Positions 50,768-62,580 of a stretch of 64,000 nucleotides of DNA are shown here, one piece after another. The stretch lies in assembly GCA_013398275.1 (NCBI GenBank), contig VZSE01014410.1, positions 419,668 through 483,667 on the forward strand, written 5' to 3'. The notes below the pieces were generated by a model, which ran no database searches, had not been told where the DNA came from, and saw nothing but the letters and a program-made list of their open reading frames with translations. The position numbers and the translations under genes are program-made. Position 1 is the first letter of the stretch; each line of letters opens with the position of its first letter. Source of the stretch: Promerops cafer. Its lineage: Eukaryota; Chordata; Aves; Passeriformes; Nectariniidae.

Positions 50768-50962
50768 GGTCATATCATACAATCAGTAAGGTTGAAGACA
50801 TCTAAGATCATCAGGTCCAACCATTAATCCAGCACTGCCAACTCCACCACTAATCCATGCCCCTCAATGCCACAACTACACAGGTTTTGAACACTTCCAG
50901 GGGTGGTGATTCCACTGCTGCCTTGGGCAATTTGTTCCAGTGCTTGACCATCACCACATTGT
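50768..50962 (-). mobile_element. CR1 LINE 3' tail
   Basis: Inverse tail: 'tcatacaatcagtaaggttg', 'atctaagatcatcaggtcca', 'accattaatccagcactgcc', 'acacttccaggggtggtgat', 'ttccagtgcttgaccatcac'. It lies about 540 bp from the longer copy at 49.5-50.2 kb but belongs to a different subfamily, so this is a separate insertion. Confidence 0.9.
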
Positions 50963-52058
50963 GCCTGAACTGTGGCACAGTTCAGGTTCAATGGTTAAGC
51001 AGCATGAAAGGATCTTTGTTCTTTCTTGGCTTGAATGGTGCTGTAAGAAAAAAATCAGTTTAAATTGTGGTTGTAGACCTTCGGAAATCCCTCCAGCATA
51101 GAGATGGTCCTATAAACAGAACACTGCTGAAGCTGGAAGACCTGTGTGGGTTCCAGATGTCTGTAGTTCATCACGGGCAGGTCATTTTCCTGTGTCTTAA
51201 TTTCCTTAGCCCGAAAGCAGAAATGAATGTTTAACTTTCTTTCTAAATTGTCCCATGCCTCACCATGATTAAATGTGCTGGGTTGTATGTCCTGAGTGGT
51301 ATTATTATAGCATAAAACTATAGAGCAAATGAAAACTAAAAGAGGGAAGCATTGCAAAAGCATGTCTTTGGAATAGAGGAGCTGGTTGGGCTGTTGGAAA
51401 GTCTTTTTTCACCATTGCAGGTAGATGGTAACTGGTGTCACAAGCAGCTTGAGAAACACGTGCACTCATGACTGAAAGTCCCTGGGGTAGAAGTGGCTCA
51501 ACCAAATCCCGGGGTTGTGCTTGTACACACCCATAAAGTATCCCATCCAGGGCAAGCTGCCTGTTTAGGTGTTCTCATTGTTTAGAAATTTGTTGTTGGG
51601 AAGATGTTATCAACCTCTCAGCACACAGTTCTCAGCAGTGTCTCAATGGATGCCAGTCCCTTGAGGCAGAGGCTGGCTGGGTTTGCCTTCACAGAGCCAA
51701 GCTCACTGTCAGCACTCAATTAGATGTGTACACACGATTTGTGCTGACTCAAAGTTCAAAGATACCCACTAGGGTTTTTTTGTTGAGCATCCTTGTGTAG
51801 AGAAAGCCATTTTCACCTGACCCTGAACCTTTCTAGCATTATTCCTGATAGGAAAAAATAAGCCCTGTGTGCTTAAAGTCAAAACCAAAAGAAGGGATCT
51901 TTTTTCAGAGGTGCCTGTGATCTGCTTAACCTTCCAGGAACTGAGGAACGGCAGCCCCTGTGTGTGCCTCTGTCACTGCCTCTCTTCCTTCTTGATTCTG
52001 CTCTGTGGATGACCTGGGGCAGGAGAAGCCCCTCTCCGAAGTTATCTCTGGGTTGATA

Positions 52059-52088
52059 AGTCCACTAAACAAAAGTCCACTAAAGAAA
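52059..52088. repeat. 15-bp tandem duplication
   Basis: Two adjacent 15-bp units (agtccactaaacaaa and agtccactaaagaaa) differ by one base. Likely replication slippage. Confidence 0.9.
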
Positions 52089-54351
52089 AGAGCAAGTGAG
52101 ATGGAGGCAAGTGTCTTCGGAATCACAGGATGGAGAGCTGTCAGGTCAGAGCCTTTTCAGGGAACAGCTGTAGACTCAAGCTGGTAAAGTTTTCTTTGGA
52201 GAGAAAGAAGAGAAAAATAAGTGATGGCATCAAATTCCATGAGGCAGGAGCTTTTTGTGACTGTTAAATATAAAGTCTACAGTTCCTTCCTCTTCTCTCA
52301 TCTCCTTTGCTTCCACTTTTGGGGGATTTACTTTTCCCCTGGGTACACAGGCAGCTCTTGAGAGGGGCAAGTGTGGTCTGAATAGCATCTCCCTGGCCAT
52401 AATCCTGAAACAGGACTGAAGCTGCAGCAGAGGCTTGGGAGGATGATTTCTTTGTCTGGTGGGCGTTTGGGTGGAAAGTGTAACACTTTTTATGCTGCAC
52501 ATTGTTGTAATTCCAGCCATGCACAGAAAAAGCTGGGCAGTGCTGGCTGAGAAAGTGCTTGTGCACCTGTACAGGGTGGGACAGGCATCCAGAGGCAGAA
52601 ATAGACACCAAGCCATCCTGTTTGGGCAATTACACTCTTCCTGCCCTCTCACCACAGTCGTTTCAGCGGCTAAGCCACAAAGGGAGGAATAAAGACAAAT
52701 GTGTTCTCCTTTTGAAAACACCTATACTTAAAAGAACCTCCCTCCTTGATGGCATTCACTATGTGTCTGTTTATTCATCCTTTGCTCACATGATAATTTA
52801 CTCCTGCAGAAATGTATCTCAGCTCCACCCTGTGCTGGGACTGAGCCACTTTTGCTGGCACTGCTGGAGATCATTTACCAGGAGAAATGAGCTGTACACA
52901 TCCATAATGGGACTGCCAGAGCTATGCCTGCCCACAGCTGCTCCCGATGCCATCGCTGCCTTCACAGTAGCTCATCTTAAATCCCAGTGGGTCTCTAACT
53001 CTGCCCTGACTTGCACTCTACATCTCTTCAAGAGCTGGTAATATTCTGAGATGTCTCTAAGTGAAAATGGGAAGAGGAGCTGTTGATTGGGAAGAGGAAA
53101 GTGCAATGCCAACCTCTGTCCCACTGTCGCCCTAATAGAAAAGATTTGTGGCTGTGGTTGAGCTGAAGCAGCAGCTGCTGTGGTGTCACTTCAGTTTTAT
53201 TAATTTGGGAGTGGGTGAGTGCAAGGAACAGAAAATGCTGTGGAAGAAGGGAGAGAAGCCAGAGAGGAAGAGGCTGGCACAAGTTCCAGGCTCCTTTACT
53301 GGAATGCAACCCTCTGCCTTGTACTCAGCCCTCTTGCCTACAGATTAAACATGTTTCTGCTGCCCCTCTCTCCAACTGAACGTGCTGCAGTTTTGTGTCT
53401 TCTGGATGAGATCTCTCCTTTGTGGTGTTTAGTTGTCACAGAACTTCAGCTCCTGTTCTAGAGTAACTCAGGTTTCCATCCTACCTGGGAATGTGCCCTG
53501 CTTTTGTTCACCTCTCTCCTGCCAGCCCAGGCTGGGGTTCAGGAGTCTCGGCTGTCACTGGCAGGAGTAATTGCAAAAATTGATTCATGGGAAATGCCTG
53601 TAACAGGAAAATCCTTTTGACAGACCACACAGCCATCATACTCTGCATTTATTTGAGTCAGTCAATGCTCTGATGCATATTTGGGTCATAAATACTCTGC
53701 TATAAATTGCATTTATTCTTGTGACAGCTGTGTTCCATTACCTGTTATTTATTTGGCTCTGTCGTCCTTTCGTTTTGCACCTTGTGGAGCTGTCAAGTCA
53801 GCTGCTTACCACTGACAAAGCTCACAGCTCAGTGTCTTCCAAAAATAAATCCTCCAAGGGGATTTGAGCAGCAGAAGGATGTATGTTGTTGGAAAGTCAT
53901 TGGACAATGTTTTTGTTTGTTTATTTGAAAGAGTAGCTTTGTGCATTTTGCCCAAGTTCCAGAATCGGACTTATAATTTATGATCCAGAGGTCATTGAAG
54001 CTAATAATCCCACTGATTAATGTGAGTTTTGGATCACACCCTGCATGTCTCAAAGTTGAATTAACCATGTTATTTGATATTTGAAATTATGGGATGCTGA
54101 CTTGGATGTTTCTAATTTTCCCTTGGAAGCTTTTTCAGTTTTGTGTCTTTTTACATCATAAAAATGGCAGAATATGGGATTCTGACATGAATTAATTGTA
54201 GTGTCCTTCCAAGAGAAAGATCAAATTGCAATGGTCACACTGGTCTGGACGAGTCACAGTCATTTTCTGCTTCTGATTCCCAGTGAACAGCCACATATCC
54301 TTCGTGCCAGGTTGTTGCACCAGCTTTGCAAGGTGCCAAGCCCTTGGTGTT

Positions 54352-54438
54352 AATTCAGGGAAGCACTTAATCATGGAATTGATGACTCTAAAGTGCCTAA
54401 TATAAGCATGTGCCTAAGTGCCTTGTTGGAGTGGGGCC
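54352..54438. repeat. Old palindromic interspersed repeat (CACTTAA type)
   Basis: The left arm 'aattcagggaagcacttaat' and right arm 'gcatgtgcctaagtgccttg' then ttggagtggggcc are approximate inverse copies around GCACTTA/TAAGTGC. The pattern resembles an ancient amniote repeat I have seen with arms of the form 'gattcagcaaagcacttaag'. I do not assign a family name. Confidence 0.45.
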
Positions 54439-54457
54439 AGTGCAGATGTGCCCTTGC

Positions 54458-54525
54458 TGAGCAGAGATTTGTGAGCCACTTCTAGGTCCCCTGTAAAACA
54501 GAGATGAAAACACTGCTCGTAGTTT
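54458..54525 (+). mobile_element. Possible MIR-like remnant
   Basis: 'aggtcccctgtaaaacagag' followed by atgaaaacactg resembles the sense MIR 'cctcatctgtaaaatgggga' segment, but the match is short. It directly follows the palindromic repeat. Confidence 0.25.
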
Positions 54526-55000
54526 TATTCGTAGGTTTTGTTTGCACAAGGATTTGGGGATAGATGCAGGGACTGAGTTCTATCTAGGGTTTATCTGTGA
54601 GCTACACAGCAAAACTGTTCTTAGCATTACTATTGAAGTATGTGTGATATGTTGCATGTGCTGCATTTCAGGCCTTAACATTTCTCTATTATCTCGATTT
54701 ATTTTTCTCTAAATGTAAAAAGAGTATTCCTGTAATTTAGTTCAAATATCAGAGTGCAAAATACATACACACTCACATGGGTCACAAAACACAGATGCAA
54801 ATGGATATATATTATTTATAAAGCAGCTTTGATATCTTAATATACTAAAAAAAAAAAGACATTTAGTCATAGTTCAGCATTCTGCACATTTTTGAGCTAT
54901 CGTATATCATCGTCCATAAAAAATTCATTATTTGGGTCTTAACCATTTTAATTTTATATGCATATTCCACCCAAAAGGGGGTGTGTCCTCTGCTCTTGTC

Positions 55001-55013
55001 TTTTTTTTTTTTT
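55001..55013. repeat. Poly(T) run
   Basis: Thirteen T in a row. Read on the minus strand it is an A-run, but no AATAAA lies just upstream on that strand. Similar 10-15 base runs occur near 32370, 58251 and 61500. Confidence 0.9.
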
Positions 55014-56143
55014 ACCTATTCTATCACCCCAGCCCATTTTGTACAATGAAAAGTAGACAGCTGGGGTTAGGCTATGCCAAAAGCCCACAGTGCCCTCCAA
55101 GACCTACCTGACAACAAATGAGTGTCAGGACTGTGTGACTAAAGAGAGACCTCTAGGTATTCTGGTGTCCCACCCAAATCCTTCTGAATTTGCTGAATCC
55201 AAGACAGCGAGTTACAGTCAGAGTTCATACTACACACCAATAAAATCCATGTAATTGCCCTTATCCAATTCTCTAATGTGGACAGAAAAAGCCAGGTATA
55301 AATCAGCTTAAAACATGGCAATTTCTGCCAAAATCCAAATTAGTTAGGAACATGGTGTGAATGCCCCATTTCAGGTGTTCTCAGGGGGTTCACAGGCCAG
55401 ATTGTTTTGAGATGGGTGGAGGAGTGAGCTCTGAATTGAGGTGATTTTGCAGAAGTTACTCTGTCAAGAGCCTCATTCCTGCATGACAGAAGGTCTTAGG
55501 TTAATGCTTTGGGGGTTTTGGAGGGAATAAGGGGTGAACTTGAAGTCTTTCAGATGAGGACAATCCTGGCCTGTTTGAATTTTGTAGATTAAAACTTTGT
55601 TTTAGTGAAGCTGGTGTCAGTAGGATGATAGTGGTGTTTACTGGTTTTCCTCACTGTTTCATAATTCCTGTAAAATAGGAAGGATGCTAGGAAGGATGAA
55701 AGAACCTCAGCTTCTGTGGCCCATTTCTCCCAGGTCTCTGCTGCAAGAGCCAACAAGGAGCCCTTGGCTTATTTTCTGTTTGCTTGAAACTCCTTCCAAC
55801 CTCCACTTCACCTTCTCAGTAACATTTAGGCAGAAGCTCTTAATTTATTCTGTCCTGGTTTTGCCCATCCTCAGATCTGAGCTCAGCTGACTGTGAGGGG
55901 CTGGTGCTTTCAAGTAATACGAGTTCACTGGTCTGAAGTTTCTCTGGGAATGAAAAATCTGTTTGATTAAGGAAACACTGACTTCAGAAAGCCCATTGGC
56001 CTGCACAACTCTGCAAGGCAGGGCTGCAGAATATTTAATTATTTGGAACTGTTCTCTAGAGGATTTGGCTTGCAGAAAATTAGTCTTCCTGTTCTTGGTC
56101 TGATGTTTATTAAACATTTCTCTCCTTTTTCTCTCCTTTGCAG

Positions 56144-56280
56144 TTTTTATCTGTAGTTTCATGGTCGCAGCGCCGATCTTTGGTTACCTTGGTGACCGGT
56201 TCAACAGAAAGATCATTCTCAGCTGTGGCATCTTCTTTTGGTCTGCTGTCACTTTTTCAAGCTCCTTCATCACTGAACAG
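56144..56280 (+). CDS. SPNS2: SPNS2 internal coding exon (137 bp, TM2, motif A loop, TM3)
   Basis: Two bases complete a Val codon split by the upstream phase-1 intron, followed by 45 codons from FICSFMVAAPIFGYLG to FSSSFITEQ; the exon ends in phase 0 at CAG|gtaaga (56281). Residues about 1-15 are a hydrophobic segment (TM2). GYLGDRFNRK (56182-56211) matches the major-facilitator motif A between TM2 and TM3, with its Asp and Arg/Lys residues present. IILSCGIFFW onward is TM3. Motif A is known in this superfamily to help switch the transporter between conformations. The exon follows the 66-bp exon in frame after 25.6 kb. The next exon (TM4 onward) is not in the remaining 7.7 kb. The in-frame ATG at 56161 is an internal Met. 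I see no stop, frameshift or damaged splice site, so the gene appears functional. Confidence 0.95.
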
Positions 56281-59200
56281 GTAAGATCTTTGCAAAGACA
56301 CTTCGCAGGGTGTCCTGAAAGGATGGGCAGTATATTCCTAAATAACTCCCCATCCCAGTGTGCTCAAGGGGAACATATCCCTCTCGTGTGTGTTTAACAT
56401 TTAGCACGTTGTGTTAGCTGACCTTTTGTGGGAGAAGTGTGCTCTGTGTAACTGTGTTTGCTTAACTGTGAAAGCTGTCACCCTTTGATCGTGCATATTC
56501 ATAAAATGTAACAGATGAAGCATGTCTAAGCAAGAGTTTCTGTTGACATAAGGGCTTTGTTTTGAGGGAGATCCTAAAGAAGCTTTAGGAGGCTTTACAT
56601 AGTCTTGGGAAAATGAATCCATGGCTACGCAGGGGTTCTCTTGTCTTCTGATATGTAACTGAAGCCACTGGATTTTGTTGGGAAGTCTGCTCGAGGTATG
56701 TGGAATAACAAAATGCATCCAGCAGTGCTTTTACAGATGCACTTTGGTTTCTGTCCACCAAGGCAGAGAAAATGGATGATAACACAGAGATCAGACACAG
56801 TTTCAGCTTCTTTAACACTTGTCAGTGGATTTCTCTGGGGACGCTGGTGATGGAGTTGTCAGACTCACCTAAGTTTGTCAAGTTCTGTGTCCCTCTCCTG
56901 CTCCCAGGACAGCTGCAGTGCCCCATTCTGAGGAGTCCTCACTGCATTTTCTTGTCTGTCAGAGGCATTTGGAGGAAACAGTGATCTGGCAGTTTCTGGG
57001 GGGAAATATCCTCTTGTTTAAATCATATTATAGCGGAGATTTAATTGCTGCAGGTGGCAACATTCCTGGAGAGACAAATCATAGCTCCTGGCATCATCAG
57101 ACTGATTTCCCCAAGGGAGGCAGGGGCATTCCTCATCCTTTCTGTCCAGCTGCATTCCAGAGATTGCAGCATTGTGGTCACGCCCAAAGAATGACAACCA
57201 GGGACTAAACCTCTCCACCCTTCTCCATCCTGCCCACCCACATGCTCTTCAGTTTTTAAAAAAAGAGAGTTTCCACTTAAAGCAGGCAGTGGCACTCATG
57301 TCAGTCTGGCTTTCACCAGGATTGGTTGTTGCTGCATTTCTAAAGCAAAATGCATATGGCCAAATGTGGAAGCCTTTAACTGAGTAAATTGTTCTGGGTT
57401 ACCCTTGGACAGGAAGCACCTTTTCCAGAGAAAGAATGTCTCTCATCTTAAATAAAGAAGGATTTTTTTGTTTTCTCTTTAATTTTTTTCTTTAAATGTT
57501 TCTCATAACATTCTACAAAAACAGCTTTGATCAGAGCCCAAAGAGAGAGGCATTTTAGAGAGAACCAGTGACCTTCTTATAAACACTTCTTGTGTTACAG
57601 ACATATATTTATGCTTAGGTTCTCACTGATCTCCCTGCAGCCAACTGGGTCCCACAGCTGAAAGTAGGAGAACACTGGAACTGGACTGATGTTTTCAGAG
57701 TTGAATTTCAGTTTAAGGATTTGGGGCTTATTAGCTGAAGTAGTTCAGGGATTAATATATATGGTTATTTGTACACAGGGGCTCAGAGTGGCAGTAGCAT
57801 ATGTTTGGAATCCAAACCCAATGTTTTGGAAGTCATAGGAGAGACAAGATCAAAATAGCCAGACCTGTGTTAAGTCATCCTGGATATGCATCAGTACTAA
57901 CTCTGGACCCCAAAGACCATCTTGACAAAAACCACTCTAATACTTAGAAAAATCCCCTGTCCTGATTTTCCTGTGATCCTCAACTCCACCAGAAGATTTA
58001 ACCATTAATCCAGAGTTCTCATGCCCAGCTCCTGTTACTGACTCCAGGAGGAAATGGAAAATGTTGCAAGCTGCTGTAAGGATGTTCTCTACCCAGTGGC
58101 TGCAGCAGCTGAGCGGGGTAAGAATAATCCAGCTTCCCATGTTATCCCTGCCACTTTGGTGTCCATGTTGGAGGCCTGATCTCTAATTGGGAAGACATGC
58201 TACACTGAACCAGGTGAATTCCTGACATGCTAAAAGGGTCAGAGAAGAGCCTTTTTTTTTTTTCATGTAGGAGTTTTTCCTGATCTTTGTTGTCTACGAT
58301 TCATTTGAGGAGTAAAATGTTGCCTCTTCTCTCAACATTTTTTTTTCCTTTTAAGGCAGTATATGTACTTGTTGGGAAGGAGGAGGACAGGGAGCTGAAA
58401 TATCAAAAACGCTTTGCTAGCACAAATAAAAGCAGTAGTAAAACTACTGTGAGTAGAGAAGTTCTCACATCCAAGTTGTCATGAGAACACAGGGCTGGAA
58501 GGAGCAAGATGACACAGGATGAGCCCATTAGAGAACTCCTTTTTGTGGCAGCACCAAAAACCGTGAATTAGGTGAGAAACAGTAGCCATTCAGGAGGAAT
58601 AGCAGACTGTCTTCAGGGATTGCCTTTCTTCCAATTTTGAGGGGGTCTAGTGCCTCATGCATCCTGTCGCTGTGTAATTAAATAGAATGCACAGCCACAC
58701 AGCTCAAATTTGGAGTGCAAATGGAAAGAGACAGCTTAACAAAGGCCCCAAGCAGCTACAGAGCTGGTGAATTCTGAAGGCACCCAGTTTGTAAAGCTCT
58801 TTGGAAGTGTGTCAGTTCCTGGCTACAGTTTGAACATCTAAAGGAAGCCATGAAAAATGCTGTTGTTTGAGTCAATGACTAGATTACTGTGCAAACAAAT
58901 TTACAGAAGGAGACACGTTCATTCTTATTTGTCCTACTGTCTTCCCACAGCTTCATCTGCTGAGCATGATGCCCTGTGGCCTGGGACATCCTGGGGTCAG
59001 CTGGAGTCAGCTGTGTCTCTCCAGTTCCTTGTGTCCCCCTGCCCTTCACTGGGGGGTGAGGAGCAGAAAAGACCTTGACTCTGTGTAAGCACTTGCTCAG
59101 CAGTATGAAAACACCCCTGTGTTATCAGCTCTGTTCTCAGCACAAATCTAAAACATGGTCCCATACCAGCTACTGGGAAGAAAATTAACTCTGTCCCAGC

Positions 59201-59745
59201 CAAAACCAGCCCAAAAGGATTGGAGTACAGTAAACAGCTCATCTAAGATACTGTCTAAATGCTATTTTGTTCTGCTTGGGTTAAAAAAAGTGACTGCAAA
59301 TCGGCAGATAAATCAGGAATTGGATATATGTGCCATGCAGGCAGTTGCTAAAAAGCTCTGTCTTTTTAAAATATCATTAGGTATTTATTAGCAAGTATCT
59401 CTCTGGGTTCCTAAAATGGAATAATGACTGTTAAATAAATGAAGAATTAATCTCTTATCTGCTGGTAGCTGCTAAATAGGTGGTTAATAGGCTCTCACAA
59501 TGAAAAAGAAAATCAGGCCAAAATCTGGGGGTAGTTCCAGTGCATATAGGGGGTGATAGAAAACAGCAATGCATGAATTCCACACATAGCAAAATAGAAA
59601 AGGGACAACTCATGCTTAAAAGTTTGGTTACTGTTCATGAGATCTTAAATTAATTTTGAAACAAATCATAGTATGAAACCAAATAAATACTGTATCACAG
59701 AGTGATTCCATAAATACACCTGTTTCCATGGATAAAAACAGCTAA

Positions 59746-59871
59746 TGATAAATTTAACTAAAGAAAATCATCAGAAGCAGTAAGACTGAGATAATATTGA
59801 TAAGCTCACTTTTTAATGTGATAACAATTTGATAATTGATGTTAGTACAGAATTTCTGTATAGAAAGATAA
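59746..59871 (+). promoter_or_regulatory. Cluster of GATA-factor motifs
   Basis: Six WGATAA hexamers on the + strand within 126 bp, with GATA cores at 59747, 59790, 59799, 59820, 59831 and 59867; a seventh GATA (preceded by G) lies at 59731. SPNS2 is known to be used in endothelium, where GATA2 is active, so an intronic enhancer is a reasonable inference. The local AT-richness raises the chance rate, and no experimental support is available. Confidence 0.35.
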
Positions 59872-60016
59872 GACATGAGGCCTCCTCTGCTTTAGTACTT
59901 GCACATTTCTGCTCTATTACACTGTTTAGCACTTCCTAAAATAAAAGTTCCATTAAGAAATCATTAACAAACTTGTTCAATAATATAAAATTAGGTAAAG
60001 TTGGTACATATTTAGA

Positions 60017-60043
60017 CATATCTCTAGATAGAAGAGAGATATG
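60017..60043. repeat. Perfect 9-bp inverted repeat
   Basis: catatctct (60017-60025) and agagatatg (60035-60043) are exact reverse complements with a 9-nt spacer. No known site is implied. Confidence 0.7.
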
Positions 60044-62498
60044 CTTCTCCCTTTATAGAAGCTTTAATAAATAATGTATGTATCTTAATTTTTATTTCCT
60101 AAGTACAAACACCTGCTTAGAGATTTTCTCCCTTTAAACCTGACTTTAAATCAGGTCTGCACCTACAGGCACAACTTTAGGCACTTTCACCTGCAAAACC
60201 CTTTCTTGTGTTGTTTTTGGCTTTTGCCAAGCATTTGGGAAAAACACTTGCTGGTTGTTGGTTCATGAACTGTAATAAATCAACAAAAAATCAGTAGGCT
60301 TCTGTGTGGTATAGAGTCATATCCCAAAGTAATAAACCAAGTGCACAATATTCAGAGTTTCTTTACCTGGATGTGTTTCCAACCACACAAAAAGCTAAAT
60401 ACACATTTGTGTTCCTCTGTATCAATATAAACTCTGATTTGATAAGTAACCAGTTTATTTCCCTAGGTAGCATTTCCATGAGCACAGTGCCTGATTGCAT
60501 GTGGTGGCTGATCACCTTGAGGTGGTTTATTTTCCAAGATGTCATTGGAAAGGATCTGTAATCCCAATTGCACCATTTCTCTCTTTCTGAGCAGCTTAAT
60601 ATGAAGCAACCTGCTTATCAGGAGTGATCATGCCAGGTGCTGAAAGTTTGTTTCTGGCTGTTTGGATACCCACGTCTATTAGTAGTGGTAATTGTTCTCA
60701 GCTGGTTTGTTTGAGCAGCAGATTGTCTTAGCTGAACCCTGGGGTTTGGTGCTGGACTTCCTGCCCCTCTCAGCACACCCCTCTGGGACATCAGGACCCC
60801 TCTCCCTCCTGGGCAGACACCACTATCTCAAAGCAAGAAGGAGCTTGGAGGTAAAAATTTGCAGACTGTTTCTCTAGTCTTCTAAAATACTGCTATGCCC
60901 ATGTAAATATCTTGAATAAAGCATATTTCTGTGTAGAAGGCATGCTGGCTTACAAAGGAGCAAAGGCTTCTACTCCACCAAGCTGGGAGACCAAGAGTTC
61001 CTAATTAGCAGCCAGAGCAGGCTGTGGTAGTGTGGGTTGGCTGGGACACACCAGAGCTGCACATGCTAGAAAGGTGGAAAATGGAAAAGCAAAGAACTGA
61101 CAAGGTAAACTAGAAATGTGCTTTTGAATTCTCCAGTTCTTGGTAAATATTTCTGTTCAGATTTTGATATAGCTGACATGAGAAAACCTTTTTGCTCCCA
61201 CTGCAATTTACCTCTGAATAGGTATTCCTCTTAGTGATGTTTTCTTTTATTTTGATTTATCTCTGGAAGAGGAAGCAAATTGTCCATGGTGGAGTTCCAG
61301 TTAGTCTGCAGTGCTTGCTCAAGTCCTGTCTTTCAGACTTGCCAGATGTATTTTTATTTCCAAAGCTTGTCTTTCAAGGAGTTTCTAAAAGAAAAGCAAC
61401 AAATTGTGTGCAGTAAGGAACAAATGGTTAGCTGGGTTAATTTCAAAAAACATAAACATAATCCAACCACCCTCTACACATGATGATTCACTATAGGACA
61501 AAAAAAAAAAAAAGCCTTTAGTCTTAAGTGCTCCAGCAGAAGTTGTAATATAAAACATACAGCTCCTGTGCCTGTGGTTCCACTGTGAAAGATAAATACA
61601 CAGCTTGGAAAACATAAACAAACAAAACTAAAATCCCCAAGCCATCATTTTATATGTAAGAAGGAGACTGAGTGCTGTCTTTGAAGTCCCCATGAATTAC
61701 TGGGATGTTTATATGCTGCTGTTCCGGCCCTTTATTTTTGAGCAGAACTCTCTTGCAGAAGAAGGGCAGAAGGGATTCTCCCAGCAGCTCTGGGAAGGCA
61801 GCTGCGTGTGCCTTCAGTGCCTTCCCTCTCAGGGAGCTCCCAGCAGGCCCCGTGGCTGTCACACAGGTGGTGCTGGGACTGAGCAAAGAGGCTCATGGCC
61901 AGAGCTCTTGGCTGGCTCTGCTGTGTTCTGCCAGCTTTGATGTGGCACAGGAGCCCTGCAGACCAGCACGTGCTGGTGACATTTGGATTTCTGCATGCTT
62001 GGCCTTTGCTAGACTGCTCAGGAAAAATATTCCCTGCTGTGGACTGTCTTACCAGAAGGAGGTCAGGTGAGAGCTGGTGCTCCCTGTGTGGGTGGTGTCA
62101 GCTCCCAAATCACTCCGAGCTGCAGTTCTGGCCCTTTGTGCTGCCCTGGTGCCCCCTGCACCATGAGATACCCACAGCCTCCTGCTCTGCCTCTGCTCTC
62201 TAAAGTGAGATGTGGCAATATCTGTGCATCTCCTCTTCTTCCAGCTACCAGAGCTCCCTCCTCCCCACAGTGGAGCTGCTGTGCCAGGGGCACTGGGGTC
62301 ACTGGGTGCCAGGTGAAGGAGGTGCTGTGCTGGGCTTAGGTGGCTCAGAAGTCCCAGTAAGAGAGGGAAGGGATAAGGGCTCTGGTCTCTGCTTTACACT
62401 GCAGAGTGGAATTCTATGTGGACTGATTCTGCCTCACTGTCCCTCTCTTGTATGCCTGAAAGGAGGTAATTTAAAGAGAGATAGTTCCCACAGCCCCT

Positions 62499-62580
62499 TT
62501 AGAATTATAGAATTGTTAAGGCTGGGAAAGACCTCTGAGGTTGAGTCCAGCCATTAACCCAGCATCACCCACCACCATGT
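62499..62580 (-). mobile_element. CR1 LINE 3' tail, very short
   Basis: Inverse CR1 terminus: 'ttagaattatagaattgtta', 'aggctgggaaagacctctga', 'ggttgagtccagccattaac', 'ccagcatcacccaccacca'. About 80 bp, antisense to SPNS2. Confidence 0.87.

Larger units (their letters stand above)
30548..56143 (+). other. SPNS2: SPNS2 intron between the two visible exons (complete, 25,596 bp)
   Basis: Complete phase-1 GT-AG intron. The donor is gtaaga at 30548; the acceptor is cag at 56141-56143 behind a strong pyrimidine tract (56117-56140). It carries two MIR-like fossils, a hAT-like element, CR1 copies at 39.1, 49.5 and 50.8 kb, short tandem repeats at 37.3 and 52.06 kb, a CpG cluster at 46.8 kb and a palindromic old repeat at 54.4 kb. 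In 30548-32639, 38031-39120, 39276-46794, 46915-49504 and 50966-54351 I see only short ORFs without recognisable domains and simple low-complexity runs. The longest ORF here (253 codons, minus, 49778-50539) overlies CR1 sequence for about two thirds of its length and is not a gene. Confidence 0.88.

Noticed and set aside
56161..56397. 78-codon ORF starting at the Met inside the 137-bp exon
   Set aside because: The Met is internal to TM2 and the frame runs past the donor site into the intron; it is not a separate gene.
60121..60200. Possible small hairpin (cctga...tcagg)
   Set aside because: The arms are only 5 bp, within chance expectation.
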